In this document: positions 1-5,588 of the stretch, in pieces
Layout: every line of letters begins with the position of its first letter
Numbering within the stretch: position 1 is the stretch's first letter
NCBI GenBank assembly: GCA_040255445.1
Contig: JBDZUZ010000187.1
Coordinates: forward strand, 1 to 6,429
DNA length: 6,429 nt
DNA from: JBDZUZ01 sp040255445
GTDB lineage: Bacteria; Planctomycetota; Phycisphaerae; Phycisphaerales; UBA1924
Direction of reading: 5' to 3'
Translations under genes and position numbers: made by a program
Notes under the pieces: model-generated
The model's input: the letters and a program-made list of their open reading frames with translations, nothing else
What the model was told of the DNA's origin: nothing
Databases searched by the model: none

Positions 1-21
1 GGTGAGGGCGAGGGTGAGCAT

Positions 22-51
22 GGGGGATTGTTGGGGGGGAGGGGGTGGGGG
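22..51 (+). other. G-quadruplex-forming motif
   Basis: Four uninterrupted G runs lie close together on the plus strand: G5 at 22-26, G7 at 33-39, G5 at 41-45 and G5 at 47-51. The loops between them are 6, 1 and 1 bases. This fits the classic intramolecular quadruplex pattern with room to spare. It sits about 125 bp downstream of the stop codon of the minus-strand nuclease gene, on the strand that is template for that transcript, so it could slow RNA polymerase or replication forks. No activity can be shown from sequence alone. The rest of 1-175 holds repeat copy 1 (85-142) and nothing else I can support. Confidence 0.55.
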
Positions 52-84
52 TCGCGTGGGCGGGTGGTCAGGTGCTCGGCGCGG

Positions 85-142
85 TCGTGAGCCCAGCGCA
101 CGGCTGCTCGCTTCGATGTCGCTCAGCTCGGAGCCGTGGCAC
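85..142. repeat. 58-bp dispersed repeat, copy 1 (downstream of the nuclease gene)
   Basis: This 58-bp stretch matches 1132-1189 in the same orientation with 55 of 58 identical bases (differences at 90, 96 and 116). It contains 7-bp inverted arms, CACGGCT at 99-105 and AGCCGTG at 132-138, around a 26-base loop, so it can fold as a REP-like hairpin. It begins 34 bp beyond the nuclease stop codon and could act as a transcription block or mRNA-stabilising hairpin, though there is no U-tract. It resembles the short palindromic intergenic repeats common in planctomycete genomes; that comparison is from memory. Confidence 0.8.
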
Positions 143-175
143 GACCGGGAGACCAACAACCACTGCTCCAGGCGG

Positions 176-991
176 CTACACCGCTGCCTTCGCGGGGCGT
201 AGCAGATCGAGCTTGACGAGATCGTCAGCGGTGAATGCCGTCAGTTTGAACACCGCCTGCAGCATGGAGGCGTGATCGAGCCCCGCTCGACGGTCGTAGA
301 TCTCGTAGTGATCGGCATCGGTAATGACGACCATCGGCGCGCCATTCCGCCCCGCGTAGTCGAACGCCTGTCGCAGGGCCTGGTCGCGGTCCGCCTTTGA
401 TCGCAGCGATGCCTTCACTTCGACAACGAAACGCGGAGCGCCGCTCGCATCCTGCACGAGCACATCGATCCGGCCGACCTGGAAGATCACCGATCCGGGG
501 CTGTAGCCGATCGCGACGAAGAGCTCCTTGACGAGATCCTCCATGTTGCGCTCGGGCAGACCGCGCGATGACTTGAGCCGCGCGAGGTAGCCCTCCGCGT
601 TTGGGATCGGAGGGAGCACCGCGGGCGCTTTCGATTCGACAGGTTGTGTGCGCGGCCCCGCGGGCCTCGTACGCTCTGCTGCGAGTTGTGGCGTCGGGAA
701 CTCGACGGGTGTGCCTGGTGTGCTGCGAAGCCGGTCGATCCATCGTTGCTCTGCATCGGGCCGGAGCGTGTTCGTGTAATCCCGATAGTGGTCCGGGTTG
801 GGTGTCTTCGGCAGGTAGAGCGTGTCGAGGTCGGGGAAGCCGCGGCCGTTTGAATAGAACACATGGGTCGCGTGACCAGGAATGCGCACGAACCATGCGC
901 CGCCATGCGGCTGGCCCTTTCGCTCGAACACCATCTCGCCGCCCAGTGACTCCACGATAACGGCAAGTTCTTCGTACGGTCTACGGCGCAT
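176..991 (-). CDS. Solitary PD-(D/E)XK restriction-type endonuclease
   Basis: A 271-residue protein with two parts. The C-terminal half (about residues 145-260) carries a PD-(D/E)XK nuclease core of the HsdR/Mrr type: a helix with E151 (NMEDLVKELF), D176 in RIDVLVQD, then E191-x-K193 in FVVEVKA, followed by a Q/Y helix (RDQALRQAFDYA, about 202-212). These are the expected metal-binding and catalytic residues, so it should be an active DNA-cleaving enzyme. The N-terminal part (about 1-90: GGAWFVRIPGH, then SNGRGFPDLD, then YRDYTNTLRP) is a compact module I cannot name, joined by a proline-rich linker (about 95-130). No methyltransferase, specificity subunit or helicase lies beside it. The start at 991 is chosen because family-like sequence begins there. 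An ATG at 1051 has a better Shine-Dalgarno, but the 20 codons it adds include rare-looking cta, aga and agt. The still longer frame to 1189 reads through a repeat. The gene ends in TAG and is flanked by direct repeats. Hand counts on sampled 60-base lines give about 60-67% GC against 67-70% in the DUF4132 gene, a mild hint of transfer. Confidence 0.85.
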   Translation of the reverse strand: MRRRPYEELAVIVESLGGEMVFERKGQPHGGAWFVRIPGHATHVFYSNGRGFPDLDTLYLPKTPNPDHYRDYTNTLRPDAEQRWIDRLRSTPGTPVEFPTPQLAAERTRPAGPRTQPVESKAPAVLPPIPNAEGYLARLKSSRGLPERNMEDLVKELFVAIGYSPGSVIFQVGRIDVLVQDASGAPRFVVEVKASLRSKADRDQALRQAFDYAGRNGAPMVVITDADHYEIYDRRAGLDHASMLQAVFKLTAFTADDLVKLDLLRPAKAAV

Positions 992-1055
992 CTTTGGAAC
1001 CCCCACTCTCGCGCTGTCCTCAACGGCTAGGCAGCAGCCACTCGAGCTCATCGGT

Positions 1056-1063
1056 ATCACCTT
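1056..1063 (-). promoter_or_regulatory. Candidate ribosome binding site for the upstream ATG of the nuclease
   Basis: On the minus strand the bases AAGGTGAT stand 4 bases before an ATG at 1051-1049 and match seven bases of the 16S anti-Shine-Dalgarno complement GAGGTGAT. This is stronger than the GGGGG run that precedes the ATG at 991. If used, the nuclease gains 20 N-terminal residues (291 in total). The spacing is short and the added codons look non-coding, so it may be fortuitous. Confidence 0.35.
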
Positions 1064-1131
1064 ATCAAAGCCTTCGACGAGACCGCTGGCCGGTCGCTCG
1101 GCTCGTCGCACCGGGCGCGATCCCGGCGATC

Positions 1132-1189
1132 TCGTGCGCCCAACGCACGGCTGCTCGCTTCGCTGTCGCTCAGCTCGGAGCCGTGGCAC
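1132..1189. repeat. 58-bp dispersed repeat, copy 2 (upstream of the nuclease gene)
   Basis: Second copy of the 58-bp repeat, in the same orientation as 85-142 and offset by exactly 1047 bp. Its inverted arms are CACGGCT at 1146-1152 and AGCCGTG at 1179-1185. On the minus strand this copy can also form a small inner hairpin (GCTG, 5-base loop, CAGC), which is spoiled in copy 1 by the change at 116. It lies between the broken zinc-ribbon gene and the nuclease gene and supplies the stop codon and last residues of the zinc-ribbon remnant. It is also why the nuclease frame appears to extend to 1189, since the repeat is open in that frame. Confidence 0.8.
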
Positions 1190-1723
1190 ACCGGAGCTGT
1201 TGCACGCGCTTCAGGGGCGAGCAGCCGATGGAGATGAGCGCGATCGCAAGGAGAACGGGGAGGAGCAGGGCGGTTGGGAGGACGGCGAGGGCGAGGGCTG
1301 CTCGGCGGGGCAAGATTGTGTGGGCCGCAGCGGCGGTGGATGATGCAAGCACCTTGGCGTTGATGAGACGGGCCGGCTCGACGAACCCGACCCAGCTCGC
1401 GCTGGACCAGCGATTGACGGCCGGCGCGGTGGTAAGCCACGGGTTTGATTCAAGAAGGGGCTTTGGCGGCGGCGCACAGGCGCCGGAGCGAGAGCGGCGG
1501 TGGCGCAGGAGATCGGCTGCCTGCATTGCGGGCAGGGGAAGGCCGGGCGGTCGAAGTGCGCTGTCTCCTCGGGGACCGCGGCTTCGGTGCGGCACGCACC
1601 GCATGTCGTGAGCGCGGAGCGTGGGGCGAACTCGAAGTCGGCGAGGCGGAAGTGCAGCCCGCACTCGGGGCAGTTCCGAGAATTCAGGTGCCAGAGGGGA
1701 TAGGCGCAGTTCGGGCAGTTCAC
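1170..1723 (-). pseudogene. Frameshifted, truncated zinc-ribbon membrane protein
   Basis: This is a relative of the gene at 5589-6429. From a GTG at 1723 the first frame encodes four CxxC pairs at residues 3/6, 18/21, 41/44 and 64/67, consistent with two zinc ribbons: CPNCAYPLWHL, CPECG, CGAC and CPQC. After about residue 80 that frame turns into Ser/Pro-rich nonsense. The continuation lies in another minus frame from about 1475 down: a Trp-rich linker (SNPWLTTAP, then NRWSSASW) and one hydrophobic helix (ALALAVLPTALLLPVLLAIA) before a TGA at 1170. The break falls between about 1490 and 1455, beside a run of CGC triplets, and corresponds to one lost base or two gained. No slippery heptamer is visible there, so programmed frameshifting is unlikely. 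The 3' end lies inside repeat copy 2, and only one of the several membrane helices expected from the paralogue remains. No good Shine-Dalgarno precedes the GTG; octamer repeats lie just upstream. A sequencing error at the shift is the main alternative, but the truncation would remain. Confidence 0.7.
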
Positions 1724-1728
1724 GGGAG

Positions 1729-1768
1729 GGCACGGAGGCTCGAAGGCACGCAGCCACAAGGAGGGCAC
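1729..1768. repeat. Degenerate octamer array
   Basis: Period-8 array read on the plus strand: GGCACGGA, GGCTCGAA, GGCACGCA, then more diverged GCCACAAG and GAGGGCAC. It is the same unit as the array at 5513-5536. It fills half of the gap between the DUF4132 stop codon (1805) and the GTG of the zinc-ribbon remnant (1723). It is open in the minus frames, where it would give artefactual N-termini such as LWLRAFEPP, so starts placed upstream of 1723 should not be trusted. Confidence 0.6.
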
Positions 1769-1804
1769 TTCATCGGGCGCACGGCAGACGGTTGTGACTG
1801 TTGG

Positions 1805-4800
1805 TTACTTGCGCCGGATCTGCCCGGTAATGCTGCTGTCCTTGATCTGGTCGTCGGCGGCCAGCATGAAGGCTTTGCTGAGGATGATGGAGAGGACGCG
1901 GTCGCCCTCGAAGGGCAGGTGGATGCCGCTCACGCTGTCATCGCGGCTGCTGGGGACGATGCAGAGGTACTGGTCGTTGGGCTCCATGAGGATGTTGCCC
2001 GAGCCCAGGTGGATGTGGTACGCGCGGATGGTGCCCTGCACGCGCAGGTACTTCTCGCTGAGCGTGCAGACGGGCGCGATCTTGAGGCGGGGGATGAGGC
2101 GGCCGAGGAGTTCGCGGCGGGTCTGGGCGGTGTTGGAGAGTTCGCCGAAGCTGTAGTGGTGCCAGTACTCGCGGTAGCGGGCCTCGGGGCCGCCGTCGGT
2201 CCATTCGGGGTTGTTGCCGATCGAACTGACACCGACGAAGAGATCGACATCGCGGAGGATCTCGGAGAGGACCAGCGGTGGGATCTGGTCGAGGGCGATG
2301 GGCTCGTTGATCGCGGGGCCCGGTTGATCGTTGTCGCGGCGGACGAACGTCACGCCGTAGCCGCCGCCGCCGGCGTGGGCGGTGACCTGGGCCGCGGCGA
2401 TCGCGTAGAAGCGGACCTGATCGGTGACGAGGCGGAGGTACGCGCCCGCCTCGTTGGTGTCGGTGCCCCACTCATCGCCGGCGCCCTCGATCCAGAACTC
2501 GGCGCGGAGGCCCCACTTCTCGAGCTGCTTCGTCGCGGGCGGGTACTCGGCATCGACGAGGAGGCGGAGCTTGTTCTTCCAGCCGCGCGCTGCGGCGAGG
2601 GCGTGGAACTGGTGCTGGCGGATGATGTGCGCGGCGAAGCGGTTGGAATAGACGCGGGTGTTGCGCTCCGCTTCGGTCAGGATGTAGACCTCGCGGTGGG
2701 CCTGCTTGAAGGGCTGGCGGAGCTCGCGGTCTTCGAAGAATCGGCGCCAGGCGAGGGTTGATTCGGTGTCGCTGTCGAGGGGGTGCCAGAGGCGGACGAT
2801 CGCGGCAGCCTCGTTGAAGGATTGAGGCCTGCCGTTCGCGTCCACCAGCGCGCCCTCGCCACCGCTTTCGCTCTCCAGCCAGGTCACGGCGCGGCCCGGC
2901 TCATCGGCGCGGTCGACGATGGTCCAGATCAGCCGGCGGGCGATCACGCCGACGATCGGGTGGTCGAGGTACCGCTCGCGCCATGTTGAGTACGCCCACG
3001 ACTTCTGCTCCAGAAAGAGCGAGTCGATGCGTTCCTTCTGGGCGGGGACCATGGCGGCGATGTCCTTCATCGCGGCCTTGAACTCTTTGAGTGCCTCGGC
3101 GTGGTCCTTCTTGACCGCCGCGGGGGCGGACTTGATGGTCTTGGTGACCGGGGCGCCCTTCTTGTCGGTGGTGTGCTGGAGGAAGACGAGCGTGGTATCG
3201 CCGCCGGGCTCGACGGTCATGCGGGCGGTGTAGCCGCCAAGCGCTTCTTCGAGGATGCCGACGCCGGTGAGGCCGTAGGCGGGGACGGCGAGTTCTTCAA
3301 TCTCCTCGCGGGGGAGGCCTTCGCGGGCCGCCGCGGCGGAGAGGGCCTTGTCGATCCCCTTCTGCGCGGGGATGAACTTCACCTTGACCTTGAGCATGGC
3401 GAGCTGGCCGAGGGCATCGGGCCCGGGGATCTGGCCGAGGGCCTGGATCGCGGCGTTGCCGATGCGGACCGCGCGGGGGCCGACGCCGGGGACCTTCTTG
3501 TACGAGCTGATGGCGAGGCGGCCGAGGGCGCGGGCGAGATCGGGCGTGTAGTCCGCGGCGGGGAGCGATGCGGCGATCCAGCAGAGGCCGCGGAGGATGG
3601 TCATGTGGTGGTCGAGGAGGTGATGGCTGCCGGCTTCGAATCGCTCGGGCGCATAGCCGCGGACGCGGAGCGTGCCGGTGCGGGGCTTCTCGACGAGGGG
3701 GAACCAGCGGCAGAGCGCCGCGGCGATCGTGCGCTCGCCGAGCAGATCGATATCGCCCTTCACGGACTTGAGCCACTTGCCGGTCGGGGCGGCGGCGGTG
3801 GCGGTGTGGCAGGCATCGAGCAGCGCGATCCAGGAATCCCGCGTTCGCGTGTCGGGTAGCGCCGCGATGTCCGTGATCGCGGTGTCCGACCACGCCTCGC
3901 CCGCGGTCAGCGGCGTGGGCTTGGATCGACCCAGCACAACGGCGAACTCGTTGCGCTCCGCGGCGTGCTCGGGGCGCATCCAGCAGGGTCGGGCGGCGTA
4001 GTTCTCGACCCAGGCACGCATATCGGGTGTCAACGGCGCCGCTTTGCCGTGCTCCTTGATGACGGGGTAAAGGTGATCGCACGACGTTTCGAGGAGCGGG
4101 CAGATGGGCCGCGGGCGGAGTGACCAGCGGCACACCCAATCGATGAGGTCCGGTCGATTCTTCAGGTGCTGCTCGATCAGCCCGCCGAGCAGTCGAGCCA
4201 ATGTGAAACAGAGAAGGTTCGAGGCGTCGAGTTGTGCTCCCGCGCGGAACTCGGGGAGCGCGTGATCGATGCGGCGGGCGACTTCAACGAGCAAAGCCGG
4301 CTTCAGGCCGCGAGGGAGTTCGAGAAGCTTGTCGACAACCGCGGAGGCTTTCTGTCGGAGGAGTATCTCGGTGTCACGCACGGTCGCGACGGATGCGAGA
4401 CTGTCGAGCAGGGCCACGGCGTCGGGCGGGATGCTTTCGCCGTTCCACGCGGCAACCCGCGGCGGCGGGAGTTCTCCGAGGAGCTTCTCAATTCCTTGCA
4501 GGCCGCGGATGGGCGAGCGTGGCTGCGATCTCCAGACATCGCTGGCGACCTCGAGCCACGTTCGCATACCGGCAGAGATGTCGGCGCCGGTCGCGGCGTG
4601 GCGCTCGATAGCGCGGAGGATGTGTTCGCGGCACTCTTCATGAGCTTGGAGCGGGTGGAGCGAACCATCACCGATCCGGAGCCGACAGATTTCATCGAGG
4701 ACATCAGACCGGCCGGTCGTCTCCTTGGCGAGCAAGGCGGCCAGAAAGCTCAGCACGATCGCGACGGATCGAAACTCGGCCTGGAATGTGGCCTCGGCCG

Positions 4801-5035
4801 GGATGTCGTGTGGCAGGCGCGGGGTCGCTTCCGCGATGTAGCGGGCGAGGTCGGCGGCCAGATCCGGATGCTGAGATCCGGGCAGGTTCCAGAGGCGCTG
4901 GGCAACATCCTGCTCGTTGAGAGTGGTTGCGTACCACCTCCCGCTGCGAGCTTCGGCGAGGTACTCGTCGAGCATGCGGCGTTCCTGGCCTTGCAGGCCC
5001 GCCGGCGCGGTCGCACTGCTTTGCTGCGTCGTCAC
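1805..5035 (-). CDS. DUF4132-family protein (MolR/YehI-like), 1076 residues
   Basis: A large, probably soluble protein with no signal peptide or membrane segment seen. Residues 1 to about 600 are mainly helical by composition (Leu/Ala/Arg-rich) and could be a repeat-type scaffold; I recognise no named domain there. From about 630 the signature of DUF4132 appears: KSAPAAVKKD (636-645), LDHPIVGVIARRLIW, HPLD (751-754), QPFKQAHREVYILTEAER (774-791), YSNRFAAHIIRQHQF, ARGWK, and LRAEFWIEG. The C-terminal block has GVSSIGNN, RYREYWHHYSFGELS, LRVQG, RAYHIHLGSGNIL (1004-1016) and YLCIVP, matching the conserved tail found after DUF4132 in this family (I believe DUF7737). No WGR domain, which occurs in E. 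coli MolR, is visible. The start is GTG at 5035, only 3 bases after the stop of the ubiquitin-like gene, with GGGGGGTGA overlapping that stop as a plausible ribosome site, which implies translational coupling. ATG at 4975, preceded by CCAGGA, is an alternative. The biochemical role of DUF4132 is not established. E. coli YehI lies close to the yehLMPQ MoxR/vWA genes, which hints at multi-protein systems. Confidence 0.88.
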   Translation of the reverse strand: MTTQQSSATAPAGLQGQERRMLDEYLAEARSGRWYATTLNEQDVAQRLWNLPGSQHPDLAADLARYIAEATPRLPHDIPAEATFQAEFRSVAIVLSFLAALLAKETTGRSDVLDEICRLRIGDGSLHPLQAHEECREHILRAIERHAATGADISAGMRTWLEVASDVWRSQPRSPIRGLQGIEKLLGELPPPRVAAWNGESIPPDAVALLDSLASVATVRDTEILLRQKASAVVDKLLELPRGLKPALLVEVARRIDHALPEFRAGAQLDASNLLCFTLARLLGGLIEQHLKNRPDLIDWVCRWSLRPRPICPLLETSCDHLYPVIKEHGKAAPLTPDMRAWVENYAARPCWMRPEHAAERNEFAVVLGRSKPTPLTAGEAWSDTAITDIAALPDTRTRDSWIALLDACHTATAAAPTGKWLKSVKGDIDLLGERTIAAALCRWFPLVEKPRTGTLRVRGYAPERFEAGSHHLLDHHMTILRGLCWIAASLPAADYTPDLARALGRLAISSYKKVPGVGPRAVRIGNAAIQALGQIPGPDALGQLAMLKVKVKFIPAQKGIDKALSAAAAREGLPREEIEELAVPAYGLTGVGILEEALGGYTARMTVEPGGDTTLVFLQHTTDKKGAPVTKTIKSAPAAVKKDHAEALKEFKAAMKDIAAMVPAQKERIDSLFLEQKSWAYSTWRERYLDHPIVGVIARRLIWTIVDRADEPGRAVTWLESESGGEGALVDANGRPQSFNEAAAIVRLWHPLDSDTESTLAWRRFFEDRELRQPFKQAHREVYILTEAERNTRVYSNRFAAHIIRQHQFHALAAARGWKNKLRLLVDAEYPPATKQLEKWGLRAEFWIEGAGDEWGTDTNEAGAYLRLVTDQVRFYAIAAAQVTAHAGGGGYGVTFVRRDNDQPGPAINEPIALDQIPPLVLSEILRDVDLFVGVSSIGNNPEWTDGGPEARYREYWHHYSFGELSNTAQTRRELLGRLIPRLKIAPVCTLSEKYLRVQGTIRAYHIHLGSGNILMEPNDQYLCIVPSSRDDSVSGIHLPFEGDRVLSIILSKAFMLAADDQIKDSSITGQIRRK

Positions 5036-5038
5036 TGC

Positions 5039-5437
5039 TCACCCCCCCACCAGCGGCACCAACTTCAAGAACGACACCTCGACGCCGCGCGTGAGGATGA
5101 CCGTCTCATCCAGCGATTCGGCCTGATGGTCGCCGACGAGGACGAGCACGCGGCTCTTCTCGAAGGCCTCGCAGGCCTTGTCGAACTGGGCTTTCCAGTC
5201 GATGCGGCGCTCGCGGGGGAGCTTCACGCCGTTGAGCGTCTTCTCGGCATCGCTGGGTTCGACCAGGCCGCGGAACACTTTCGTGCCCGCGTGGCGGTTG
5301 TAATCGTCGACCTCCTGATAGACACGCTCTCTTATGAGTTCTCGGACGGTGATCTCTTCGGTCGGGAACTCGAGGGTGATCGCATCGCTGCGGTCGCCGG
5401 CGGTGGTTTCATCGCGGACGGTCAGGGTGAAGGGCAT
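5039..5437 (-). CDS. Ubiquitin-like (beta-grasp) protein ending in Gly-Gly
   Basis: A 132-residue protein. Residues 3-9 (FTLTVRD) and 19-25 (AITLEFP) look like the first beta hairpin, 29-47 (TVRELIRERVYQEVDDYN) like the central helix, and 97-128 (VLVLVGDHQ, LDETVILTRG, EVSFLKLVP) like the last strands. The chain stops at LVPLVGG. This order and the free C-terminal Gly-Gly match MoaD, ThiS and other bacterial ubiquitin-like proteins, whose tail (typically PPVAGG in MoaD) is adenylated by an E1-like enzyme. It is longer than the roughly 70-80 residues of those carriers because about 45 residues (around 50-95, with VKLPRERRIDW and a helix) are inserted before the final strands. No processing peptidase would be needed, as Gly-Gly is already terminal. 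The ATG at 5437 is chosen because GGAG lies 6 bases before it; the open frame upstream to 5533 is only octamer repeat. The gene ends in TGA 3 bases before the DUF4132 GTG, so the two should be co-translated. The fold and family are my inference from pattern, not from a search. Confidence 0.78.
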   Translation of the reverse strand: MPFTLTVRDETTAGDRSDAITLEFPTEEITVRELIRERVYQEVDDYNRHAGTKVFRGLVEPSDAEKTLNGVKLPRERRIDWKAQFDKACEAFEKSRVLVLVGDHQAESLDETVILTRGVEVSFLKLVPLVGG

Positions 5438-5443
5438 GGGGGG

Positions 5444-5447
5444 CTCC
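5444..5447 (-). promoter_or_regulatory. Ribosome binding site of the ubiquitin-like gene
   Basis: GGAG on the minus strand stands 6 bases (a run of C) before the ATG at 5437. It fixes that codon as the start rather than the repeat-encoded upstream candidates. Confidence 0.6.
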
Positions 5448-5470
5448 GTGGTCGCGGGGGAAGATACCAG

Positions 5471-5536
5471 AGAGGGACAGAGGGACAAAGGGACAGAGTG
5501 GGAAGGCCCGTAGGCACGAAGGCACGGAGGCACGAA
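5471..5536. repeat. Two adjacent octamer arrays
   Basis: Within the 151-bp gap between the zinc-ribbon membrane gene and the ubiquitin-like gene lie two period-8 arrays. The first, at 5471-5502, is AGAGGGAC, AGAGGGAC, AAAGGGAC, AGAGTGGG. The second, at 5513-5536, is GGCACGAA, GGCACGGA, GGCACGAA. The second unit recurs at 1729-1768. Arrays of this kind are a feature I associate with planctomycete and related genomes. Read on the minus strand they are open and would give a false N-terminus (PPCLRAYGPS and so on) to the ubiquitin-like gene. No promoter elements are convincing in the rest of the gap. Confidence 0.7.
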
Positions 5537-5588
5537 GTGGGGGAACCTGGCGGCCGCGGGTGTACAGCGCGGGTGGGGGTTTGGTTTC

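Noticed and set aside
1..21. Start of another minus-strand gene at an ATG at 21
   Set aside because: Only seven codons are visible before the edge and no ribosome site precedes it, so it cannot be supported.
992..1189. N-terminal extension of the nuclease to 1189
   Set aside because: Its first codons lie in the 58-bp repeat and the rest is Arg/Ser-rich without family-like sequence.
1455..1490. Programmed -1 frameshift joining the two halves of the zinc-ribbon remnant
   Set aside because: No X XXY YYZ slippery heptamer in the right frame was found, and the gene is also truncated, so mutation is simpler.
1445..2761. Plus-strand open frame of 438 codons
   Set aside because: It lies antisense to the conserved C-terminal part of DUF4132 and the broken zinc-ribbon gene. 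Its Val/Asp/Glu/Ala/Gly-rich, motif-free translation is the usual product of reading a high-GC gene backwards.
3101..3859. Plus-strand open frame of 252 codons
   Set aside because: Antisense shadow inside the DUF4132 gene, with a biased acidic/Gly-rich composition and no recognisable domain.
4704..5042. Minus-strand open frame of 112 codons in another frame over the DUF4132 start
   Set aside because: Arg/Pro-rich shadow frame; the DUF4132 frame is continuous and conserved.
5438..5533. N-terminal extension of the ubiquitin-like protein to 5533
   Set aside because: The extra 32 residues are translation of octamer repeats, and a GGAG site sits before the ATG at 5437.
5471..5536. CRISPR-like array
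   Set aside because: Units are 8 bp and contiguous with no spacers.
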